From Alphaproteobacteria bacterium (GTDB taxonomy: Bacteria; Pseudomonadota; Alphaproteobacteria; RF32; UBA3637): DNA of 8,337 nucleotides. The notes beneath the pieces were generated by a model. That model saw only the letters and a list, made by a program, of their open reading frames with translations. It had not been told where the DNA came from and ran no database searches. Shown in pieces: positions 1 through 4,730 of the stretch. Positions within the stretch are counted from its first letter, which is position 1. Each line of letters begins with the position of its first letter. The stretch is from assembly GCA_017414845.1 (NCBI GenBank), contig JAFQJY010000045.1:1-8337 (forward strand), read 5' to 3'. The position numbers and the translations under genes are program-made.

Positions 1-41
1 ACGACCCGAAAAGACCGCTTAAAAAATTGGAGCGGGCGAAG
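1..41 (-). repeat. Second, truncated copy of the tRNA-Gly 3' end plus terminator
   Basis: These 41 bases match positions 277-317 with only three mismatches (positions 7, 14 and 15 of the repeat). The repeated part covers the last 14 nt of the tRNA-Gly gene including the encoded CCA, the AT-rich spacer and the terminator hairpin. Beyond base 41 the similarity stops, so the rest of a tRNA is missing. The terminator stem is degraded and relies on G-T pairs. It may be the residue of a tandem tRNA duplication or an att-type duplication left by an element that used the tRNA 3' end. The repeat may extend left of the window, which cannot be seen. Confidence 0.8.
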
Positions 42-45
42 ACTG

Positions 46-84
46 CCACAACAAAAAGAGTAAATGTTTACTCTTTTTTTGTGG
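46..84. terminator. Long near-perfect hairpin (18-bp stem), possible bidirectional terminator
   Basis: CCACAA (46-51) and AAAAAGAGTAAA (53-64) pair with TTTACTCTTTTT (67-78) and TTGTGG (79-84), leaving one bulged base, C52. The centre is only TG, so the real loop is slightly larger. The arm is A-rich on one side and T-rich on the other, so either strand could form a hairpin ending in U residues, as in a bidirectional intrinsic terminator. No gene ends directly next to it inside the window; it may serve something left of position 1, or be part of an inserted sequence. Confidence 0.55.
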
Positions 85-210
85 ATAAGCAATGAGACAC
101 GGAGAAGCAAGGGTGTGTAAACGCCCGCAGATGAGCCGATGTCGGAATTGGAAAAATTACGAAACAAGATGCCGGACTATCATCTGTATTGAGTTGTTGG
201 TCGGAATTGA

Positions 211-239
211 TGAACCCGTAGGGTTCAAATCCCGCAGGT
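211..239 (+). repeat. tRNA T-arm-like fragment inside a perfect inverted repeat
   Basis: TGAACCC (211-217) and GGGTTCA (221-227) are perfect inverted arms around GTA. The right arm runs into GGGTTCAAATCCC (221-233), which has the layout of a tRNA T-arm (GGG, T-loop TTCAAAT, CCC), followed by GCAGGTC as in an acceptor strand. No matching 5' acceptor strand, D-arm or anticodon arm was found upstream, so it is not a working tRNA. The two pairings of GGG (with the upstream or downstream CCC) are mutually exclusive. It could be a tRNA relic or an integrase core-site remnant. Confidence 0.45.
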
Positions 240-269
240 CGCATAACAGACTTGCCCAAAAGACACAAT

Positions 270-293
270 AAAAAAAACGACCTGAAAAGGTCG
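270..293 (-). terminator. Intrinsic terminator of tRNA-Gly
   Basis: Read on the minus strand, CGACCT and AGGTCG form a 6-bp stem around a 4-nt loop (278-293), followed by eight T residues (complement of A270-A277). It starts about 10 nt past the CCA end of the tRNA-Gly gene, the expected place for a single-gene tRNA transcript. Confidence 0.8.
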
Positions 294-303
294 CTTAAAA
301 AAT

Positions 304-378
304 TGGAGCGGGCGAAGGGATTTGAACCCTCGACATCAACCTTGGCAAGGTTGCGCTCTACCCCTGAGCTACACCCGC
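304..378 (-). tRNA. tRNA-Gly (anticodon GCC), CCA encoded
   Basis: The minus strand folds as a complete cloverleaf: acceptor GCGGGTG pairs with CGCCCGC, with discriminator T and encoded CCA (304-306). The D-arm is GCTC/GAGC, the anticodon stem CAACC/GGTTG with loop TTGCCAA, and the T-arm GAGGG/CCCTT with loop TTCAAAT. The anticodon GCC lies at 344-346 (GGC on the plus strand) and reads GGC and GGU glycine codons. It has its own promoter upstream (395-425) and terminator downstream (270-293), so it is probably transcribed alone. Its 3' end is duplicated at 1-41. The identification rests on the full fold and anticodon. Confidence 0.97.
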
Positions 379-394
379 ACGCTGTCAACGTTCT

Positions 395-425
395 ATTTTA
401 TGGCATATTTCAAAATGAAAAGCAA
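395..425 (-). promoter_or_regulatory. Putative promoter of tRNA-Gly
   Basis: On the minus strand, TTGCTT (420-425) and TAAAAT (395-400) are separated by 19 nt, longer than the ideal 17. The -10 element ends 16 nt before the mature tRNA 5' end, which would give a leader of about 10 nt for RNase P to remove. Confidence 0.5.
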
Positions 426-448
426 GTCCTTTTTTTAACTTTTTTTAT

Positions 449-474
449 TTATTTTATAACTAACTATAAAATAA
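449..474 (-). terminator. AT-only inverted repeat downstream of the FAD oxidoreductase
   Basis: TTATTTTATA (449-458) and TATAAAATAA (465-474) are perfect 10-bp inverted arms around a 6-nt loop. On the minus strand the hairpin lies about 50 bp past the stop at 525 and is followed by mostly A rather than a T-run. The stem has no G-C pairs, so as a terminator it is weak; it could equally be a protein-binding palindrome near the tRNA promoter. Confidence 0.35.
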
Positions 475-524
475 GAATTATTTTCTGCGTTTTCCTTTTT
501 TAAAAGTGTTTTTGAAACAGTATC

Positions 525-2084
525 TTATTTCTTTTCTTCGTGATATTCCTTTTCGGTATTGAGTAACCATATTGTTTCCTTATCAGGATTCGCCTTTTTA
601 ATATTATCGGCCGTTATCATAGCGCTTAAAACAGAATGATCCATATTATTATAATGGTGCATACCGTTTCTGCCCATCGGATAGAGGTTACCGATAGTAT
701 TTAAGAAATCCTTTATTTTCCCGAAATCTTTATAACTGCCGAAATATGCCGGATAGGCCTTATAAATTTTAAACGAGGTTCCACTGATAAAATTTTTCTT
801 ATCGGCGATACCCATTTTTTCAAGTTCTGTCATTATCAAACTTAAAAATTCGTCTTCGCTCATTTTCCAAATATCGTCTTTTTCATTACAGAAATACTCT
901 AATGTCAGACAAACCTCATTTTTAACATCTTTCATCAAATAAGGGCTGAAATTATTGATAATTTCCATACGCCCCATTTTAACGCCTTTTTCCTGAATAT
1001 AAATCCATACATCCGGAATAATGTCATTATATGTTTTTATGGCTGTTTTATTTTTAATTGTCAGTTTTTTTAATACGACGGCACCCAACCTCAAATCACG
1101 ATACAAAAGCCCGTCAGAAACGGCTCTTACTTCTTCCGGAACGGCATCTCCCATATCGGTAATAAGTTCCTGTATCGGCATAGATGAAAGAAAATAATCA
1201 CCGAAAACCTCTTCTTCTTTTCCGTCTTTATCTGCCACAACAACAGAAACGACCTTACCGTCTTTCACATTGATTTTTTTTACTGTTTTTCCCAAATGAA
1301 TTTCAGCCCCTTTTGAAACGGCAGTACGAGCAATTTCTTCATACATTTGCCCTGCGCCGAGTTTAGGATAGAAAAAGGCGTCAATCAAACTGGTTTCTTT
1401 TGTTTTATGTTTTTTCCCCGAAAACATCTTGGATAAAATTTCCATAAAAATTTTACTGATAGAAATCCCCTTGATACGCTGAGCGCCCCATTCGGCAGAA
1501 ATTTCACTGCATGAAATCCCCCACAATTTTTCCGTATAGTCTTTAAAAAATGTCAGATAGAGTTCCTTTCCGAAACGATTTATCAGAAAGTTTTCCAAAT
1601 TTGTTTCTTTCTTTTTAAACACGAGGGATTTTCCGTAAGAAAAACCGATTTTTATCATTTTAAAAAGACCTAACCCGAAAATCGTATTCATAGATAATGT
1701 AACGGGATAGTCAAAAAACTTTTTAAGATAATAAATCCGTGTCAAGCGATTTCTTTTAAGCAAAACCTTATCCGTTTTTTCCGGATCAGGGGCGTTTTCA
1801 TCCTTAGAAAGTTCCGGATTATGTTCTAATTCCACATCATCAAAAGTCGGTTTTCCCTGAAGCGGTAAAATTTCCTGCCACAAATTCAAAACTCTGTCTG
1901 ATTTTGTAAAAAAGCGATGAGGGCCCAAGTCCACTTTATTTCCGGCAACCTCTCGTGTAGCACTGATACCGCCGATATAATTTTCTTTCTCATAAATAAT
2001 CGGCTGTATATCTGACCCGTTGAGTAATTCATACGCTGCTGTCACACCGGCAGGACCGGCGCCGATAATAATCGCTTTTTTCAT
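525..2084 (-). CDS. FAD-dependent NAD(P)-binding oxidoreductase, UDP-galactopyranose mutase/amine oxidase-like
   Basis: 519 residues. The N-terminus carries a Rossmann FAD motif, GxGxxG at residues 8-13 (IIGAGPAG), an acidic residue for the ribose at E32 and the downstream IGGIS element at 37-41. PHRFFTKSD (55-63) and the C-terminal stretch around 466-489 ([19 protein letters not shown]) resemble the FAD-contacting ends of UDP-galactopyranose-mutase-like flavoproteins found in polysaccharide gene sets. The exact reaction cannot be read from sequence; ring contraction or oxidation of a nucleotide or lipid-linked sugar is inferred from the family and from the GtrA neighbour. The start overlaps the gtrA-type stop as ATGA (2081-2084), with AAGGAG 8 nt upstream inside the previous gene, so translation is probably coupled. 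No signal peptide; cytoplasmic or peripheral to the membrane. Lys-rich C-terminus. Confidence 0.85.
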   Translation of the reverse strand: MKKAIIIGAGPAGVTAAYELLNGSDIQPIIYEKENYIGGISATREVAGNKVDLGPHRFFTKSDRVLNLWQEILPLQGKPTFDDVELEHNPELSKDENAPDPEKTDKVLLKRNRLTRIYYLKKFFDYPVTLSMNTIFGLGLFKMIKIGFSYGKSLVFKKKETNLENFLINRFGKELYLTFFKDYTEKLWGISCSEISAEWGAQRIKGISISKIFMEILSKMFSGKKHKTKETSLIDAFFYPKLGAGQMYEEIARTAVSKGAEIHLGKTVKKINVKDGKVVSVVVADKDGKEEEVFGDYFLSSMPIQELITDMGDAVPEEVRAVSDGLLYRDLRLGAVVLKKLTIKNKTAIKTYNDIIPDVWIYIQEKGVKMGRMEIINNFSPYLMKDVKNEVCLTLEYFCNEKDDIWKMSEDEFLSLIMTELEKMGIADKKNFISGTSFKIYKAYPAYFGSYKDFGKIKDFLNTIGNLYPMGRNGMHHYNNMDHSVLSAMITADNIKKANPDKETIWLLNTEKEYHEEKK

Positions 2085-2509
2085 TTCTTTTTCTCCTTAA
2101 ACGAAAAATGTTTGTGCAAAATATAAGTTAGAACCATTGCAATTGCCGTATAAAGCGTTTGAGCGTAAGGCGGATACATTTTATAAACCTGAACCAAAAA
2201 ATTCAACCCGACAACATTAGCACCCCAAACAAACAGATATACTGAAACGCCTTTTAAATATTCAGCCTTAAAATTTCCTTTACTTCTGAACACATAATAG
2301 CGCATTGTCAATACAGACACATTGATACTGATAATATACTGACAGACAAGTGCCAGATTTTCCTTTTCCCAAAGCAAATAAAACAGTCCCCAATAAAGTC
2401 CGAGTGCAAAAACGGTATTAAATCCGCCAACGAGCAAATAACGTACTTTTTCGGGAAAAACCCGAAACCAAAAATCCTCTATCCCTTTATAACACTTTAT
2501 AAACCACAT
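2081..2509 (-). CDS. GtrA-family polytopic membrane protein
   Basis: 142 residues with four predicted membrane segments at about 22-48, 51-68, 85-108 and 114-132. The [11 protein letters not shown] stretch (23-33), the MRYYVF motif after helix 2 (69-74) and the terminal HKHFSF (132-137) with a Lys-rich tail are typical of the GtrA/DPMS-associated family. Members are thought to move or position polyprenyl-phosphate-linked sugars across the membrane for glycosylation of O-antigen or other envelope polymers. Length fits the family (about 120-150). Overlap of 4 bp with the flavoenzyme gene downstream indicates a shared function. Start: an in-frame TGA lies 15 nt upstream of the ATG at 2507-2509, and no Shine-Dalgarno sequence precedes it. 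A promoter ends 6 nt before the ATG, which points to leaderless initiation. Substrate unknown. Confidence 0.88.
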   Translation of the reverse strand: MWFIKCYKGIEDFWFRVFPEKVRYLLVGGFNTVFALGLYWGLFYLLWEKENLALVCQYIISINVSVLTMRYYVFRSKGNFKAEYLKGVSVYLFVWGANVVGLNFLVQVYKMYPPYAQTLYTAIAMVLTYILHKHFSFKEKKK

Positions 2510-2515
2510 GGCATC

Positions 2516-2543
2516 AGAATATCAGTTTATACATCTCTGTCAA
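2516..2543 (-). promoter_or_regulatory. Putative promoter of the GtrA/flavoenzyme pair, leaderless
   Basis: On the minus strand, TTGACA (2538-2543) and TATTCT (2516-2521) are separated by 16 nt. Only six bases separate the -10 box from the ATG, so the expected transcription start falls at or next to the A of the start codon. The -35 box lies just after the stop codon of the HNH gene. Confidence 0.55.
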
Positions 2544-2551
2544 GGATAAAC

Positions 2552-3403
2552 TTATCTTCCGCCTCGCCCACGACCACGCATATCTTTACCACGACCTCTC
2601 CGAACAGAAAAACGTATCGGTTTGCGTTTCTTTTCTTTTTTCAACGGACGTTTATCGGCAACCTCTAAATCCAAATGAGGCACTAACGGACGCAAAGTTC
2701 CTTTCTTCTGACAAACAATCGGGGGTAAAGCCTCTCCTCGTAAATCTTTCTGCAAGCGCATGATATTGCTTTGCAGTATTTTAAGATAGGCTTTTGTCTT
2801 ATCTGCATTTCCGATACCGTTACGCAGCTCTTCGTATTTTTTACGTTGCATTTTACGCAATTTTGCCAAATAAATCTTTTTAACTTCTGTCTCTGTCTGT
2901 TGTGGTGTTTTAAAGAAGTCATACACCTGTTTTGTATCGGCAATCAGTTTAAACCTTGGTATCGGCATATATAAAACACGCCCTTCATTCCTCTCATCTT
3001 TTGTAAAAGCATCAACAATCGGCAACATTTTATCAAACAGGCGCCGATTTAAAATCTGATGAGCCCGACGCTCTATCAAACAAAAGTTCCGAAATTCATT
3101 CTTTCCCCCAAAAGCAAGGGGTATGACATGGTGAACATCATACCCCTTTGGACAATAACCTTTTTTACAGTTAGCGATGGCTTCTTCATCAAAATGACCG
3201 TCTAAATATCCGTTTTCTGCCATATGACGAAGAAATTTTGCTTTAATGGAATCTCGGCCGTCGTGTCTGAATTCATGATTTTTCGTTTTAACATCTTTGG
3301 CATCCACACGCCGAACAGGAACATTCATCATTTGAAAACCTGTCAAGTGACGGGTAACGCCCCAGACCTGCTGCGTATCCGAATCCAAAACTTTTACAAG
3401 CAT
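2552..3403 (-). CDS. Stand-alone HNH endonuclease-like protein with basic RG-rich tail
   Basis: 283 residues. The HNH core lies at about 79-119: C79 and C84 (a single CxxxxC pair), then GYDVHHVIPL (87-96) with H91/H92, GGKNEFRN (99-106) with N102/N106, and H115 in RRAHQILN. This is the H-N-H beta-beta-alpha metal finger of nucleases; the paired CxxC zinc sites of many HNH enzymes are not complete. Residues 1-75 and 120-170 match no domain I recognise. Residues 170-225 are highly charged and probably helical or coiled. From 250 the chain is Lys/Arg-rich and ends in RG/GR repeats (268-283), suited to nucleic-acid binding. No inhibitor, methyltransferase, integrase or phage gene adjoins it. The start has GGAGG 5 nt upstream, and it has its own promoter at 3431-3459. 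Function unknown: DNA repair, restriction or a domesticated homing nuclease are all possible. Confidence 0.75.
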   Translation of the reverse strand: MLVKVLDSDTQQVWGVTRHLTGFQMMNVPVRRVDAKDVKTKNHEFRHDGRDSIKAKFLRHMAENGYLDGHFDEEAIANCKKGYCPKGYDVHHVIPLAFGGKNEFRNFCLIERRAHQILNRRLFDKMLPIVDAFTKDERNEGRVLYMPIPRFKLIADTKQVYDFFKTPQQTETEVKKIYLAKLRKMQRKKYEELRNGIGNADKTKAYLKILQSNIMRLQKDLRGEALPPIVCQKKGTLRPLVPHLDLEVADKRPLKKEKKRKPIRFSVRRGRGKDMRGRGRGGR

Positions 3404-3413
3404 AGGCGCCTCC

Positions 3414-3443
3414 GTTGTTGTTTTCTTTCAGTTATACAACAAC
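3414..3443 (-). repeat. 8-bp inverted repeat spanning the -10 region and leader of the HNH gene
   Basis: GTTGTTGT (3414-3421) and ACAACAAC (3436-3443) are perfect inverted arms 14 bp apart. One arm touches the -10 box and the other lies a few bases from the ribosome-binding site. The placement suits an operator. Confidence 0.45.
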
Positions 3444-3459
3444 TGCATAAAAAAAGCAA
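3431..3459 (-). promoter_or_regulatory. Putative promoter of the HNH gene
   Basis: On the minus strand, TTGCTT (3454-3459) and TATAAC (3431-3436) are spaced by 17 nt. Transcription would start near 3424, giving a leader of about 20 nt with GGAGG just ahead of the ATG at 3403. Confidence 0.6.
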
Positions 3460-3482
3460 CTTTTTTTAATAAAAATTTAATT

Positions 3483-4031
3483 TTATTCTTCGGCGTTTTC
3501 TTGAACAGGCGCTTTTTCAAGCGTCAATTTCCGACGCATTTTCTTTTCTGAAACGACCGGCTCTTCCATAAACGGCAGGTTTTTAAGTGCAGAAGCCTCA
3601 GGCTCTGTTGACATCGGTTCTGTTTCCGGAACTTTCTTCTGACGCTTTTTAGGTTTACTCGGAACTTCGGTTTCCGGTTCTGAATTTTCCTGTTTTGAAA
3701 CTTCTTCCTGATTTTCGGAAGTGACTTCTGTTTCCACAGACACTTCTTCCACCTGAGGAGCAGGACGTACAGGTTTCACCTCATTAGCGCAAGCCAACGC
3801 ATAAACCCGAGTATAATGATCTGCATACTGCAACATCACCTCCGATAAAATCGGATCGTTATGACGCTGTTCTTTTGCCGCAGCCAAATACTTTTCAATC
3901 AACTGAGGTGCCGTTCCCCGTAAGCGTCCACAAGGGCCGGAACTGTCAAAAACCGTATTTTTTGTAATACTTATATTTCCACGATTAAACCGATTAAAGC
4001 GCCCACCGGAGCGATTTTTATTATTTGCCAT
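3483..4031 (-). CDS. DUF4167 family protein
   Basis: 182 residues. The N-terminus is Asn/Arg/Gly-rich (RSGGRFNRFNRGN, 7-19). The DUF4167 core at about 25-83 contains VFDSSGP (27-33), RLRGTAPQLIEKY (36-48) and QYADHYTRVYA (68-78), matching the family pattern of a short RNA-binding-like basic leader, an RGTA element and a YxxHAEHYxR-type helix. From about 85 onward the chain is low-complexity, rich in Glu, Pro, Lys and Thr, and predicted disordered. The family is essentially restricted to Alphaproteobacteria and has no settled biochemical function; an RNA-associated role is often suspected from composition. The start ATG (4029-4031) has a purine-rich GAGAAG upstream. It has its own promoter and a structured leader. 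No clear terminator separates it from the HNH gene (77 bp), so read-through is possible. Confidence 0.88.
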   Translation of the reverse strand: MANNKNRSGGRFNRFNRGNISITKNTVFDSSGPCGRLRGTAPQLIEKYLAAAKEQRHNDPILSEVMLQYADHYTRVYALACANEVKPVRPAPQVEEVSVETEVTSENQEEVSKQENSEPETEVPSKPKKRQKKVPETEPMSTEPEASALKNLPFMEEPVVSEKKMRRKLTLEKAPVQENAEE

Positions 4032-4055
4032 ATTCTTCTCTTTTGTTAAAAATTG

Positions 4056-4096
4056 TCCTTTTTCTTAAAGGATAGGCAAAGGCTTTTTTCCTTTGC
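4056..4096 (-). promoter_or_regulatory. Two tandem hairpins in the leader of the DUF4167 gene
   Basis: On the minus strand the transcript would first form GCAAAGG/CCTTTGC (7 bp, loop 7 nt, plus-strand 4076-4096) and then TCCTTT/AAAGGA (6 bp, loop 5 nt, 4056-4072). The second hairpin is followed by CAATTTTT, a weak intrinsic-terminator layout. They lie between the promoter at 4104-4132 and the start codon at 4031. They could be an attenuator, a stabilising leader, or the terminator of the upstream maf transcript. Confidence 0.5.
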
Positions 4097-4103
4097 ACGG
4101 CTG

Positions 4104-4132
4104 ATACTAGCAATTTTTTTAAAAAAACGCAA
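4104..4132 (-). promoter_or_regulatory. Putative promoter of the DUF4167 gene
   Basis: On the minus strand, TTGCGT (4127-4132) and TAGTAT (4104-4109) are spaced by exactly 17 nt. Most of the spacer is a T7A7 palindrome. Transcription would start near 4097, giving a leader of about 65 nt. It lies just past the maf stop codon. Confidence 0.6.
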
Positions 4133-4148
4133 GTGTTTTTTGTTTTTT

Positions 4149-4730
4149 TTATAAATCCGTCACACCGACTTTCAAAAGAAGTTGACGTGCCTCACACTGA
4201 GGCATTCCGATAATCCCCGAATAAGAGCCGTTTATCTTCTCAATAAATCCCGCCATCAGACCTTCGGCTTTATATCCGCTACACCCCTCCCAATCATGAC
4301 TTTTGACATAAGACATAATTTCCGTTTCAGTCATCGGAAGTGTTTTTATTTCTGTCGGGCAAACTTCCTGATAAAAACATCCCTTTCCGTCAGTAACACA
4401 AATCGCCGTCAATACAAAATGCGTTTTTCCCGAAAGCCTGTTCATAACGGCTGTTTGTTCCTCTTCCGTAGAGGCTTTTTGAATAATCCTATCATCTGCA
4501 ACAACAATCGTATCCGCAGAAAGGACTATCCGACCTTTAAACCTTTCCGATACAGCCTTTGCTTTTTCAAGTGCCATCCGCATTACATAATCATAAGGCT
4601 TTTCATCCACAAACGGCGTTTCATCAATATCGGGCGAATAAACGTCATCAGGCTCAAAGCCGATTTGCCTTAAAAGAGCGAATCTGTCCTTTGAACCCGA
4701 TGCCAAAATATAGTTTTTCTTTACACCCAT
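4149..4730 (-). CDS. maf: Maf family nucleotide pyrophosphatase
   Basis: 193 residues, the usual Maf length. Family members hydrolyse dTTP/UTP or modified nucleoside triphosphates to the monophosphate, a house-cleaning role linked to septum formation. Visible motifs: LASGSKDR (9-16), the phosphate-binding Ser/Arg loop; PDIDET (33-38); ALEKAKA (53-59); SADTIV (71-76) with catalytic-type D73; LSGKTH (99-104); GCSGYKAEG (149-157); and NGSYSGIIGMP (167-177). The last motif usually continues GLPL, here GMPQCE. Whether it belongs to the dTTP/UTP (YhdE-like) or m7GTP (YceF-like) subgroup is not certain; the GSYS stretch resembles YhdE. The ATG sits inside the last codons of thrS (10-bp overlap, 4721-4730) with no clear Shine-Dalgarno, so it is probably translated by coupling to thrS. 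Confidence 0.93.
   Translation of the reverse strand: MGVKKNYILASGSKDRFALLRQIGFEPDDVYSPDIDETPFVDEKPYDYVMRMALEKAKAVSERFKGRIVLSADTIVVADDRIIQKASTEEEQTAVMNRLSGKTHFVLTAICVTDGKGCFYQEVCPTEIKTLPMTETEIMSYVKSHDWEGCSGYKAEGLMAGFIEKINGSYSGIIGMPQCEARQLLLKVGVTDL

Larger units (their letters stand above)
42..276. other. Gene-free region between two copies of the tRNA-Gly 3' end
   Basis: No convincing coding sequence is present; the open frames here are short and read antisense through tRNA-like sequence. Visible structure: the 18-bp hairpin at 46-84, a CGCCCGC word at 122-128 complementary to the tRNA-3'-end word GCGGGCG at 32-38, a 10-bp direct repeat GTCGGAATTG at 141-150 and 200-209, and an inverted repeat at 211-227. 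The content resembles decayed insertion debris more than a gene. Confidence 0.5.

Noticed and set aside
42..241. A permuted (two-piece) tmRNA, expected somewhere in alphaproteobacterial genomes and suggested by tRNA-like ends here
   Set aside because: No alanine-rich tag-coding stretch and no conserved 5' tmRNA acceptor/D-arm sequence could be found in the segment.
68..388. Minus-strand open frame of 106 codons near the left end
   Set aside because: It reads through the tRNA-Gly gene and its terminator; the first part is translated tRNA, so it is not a protein gene.
252..503. Plus-strand open frame of 83 codons across the tRNA
   Set aside because: The KGFEPSTSTLARLRSTPELH stretch is the known artefact of translating the antisense strand of a tRNA, and the rest is AT-rich intergenic DNA.
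2552..3403. HNH gene as part of a group I/II intron or intein
   Set aside because: The ORF has its own promoter and ribosome-binding site, the neighbouring genes are complete, and no intron-like folds or split host gene are visible.
4182..4673. Plus-strand open frame of 163 codons
   Set aside because: It lies wholly antisense to maf, has a low-complexity hydrophobic/basic composition and no recognisable motif; the maf motifs are clear.
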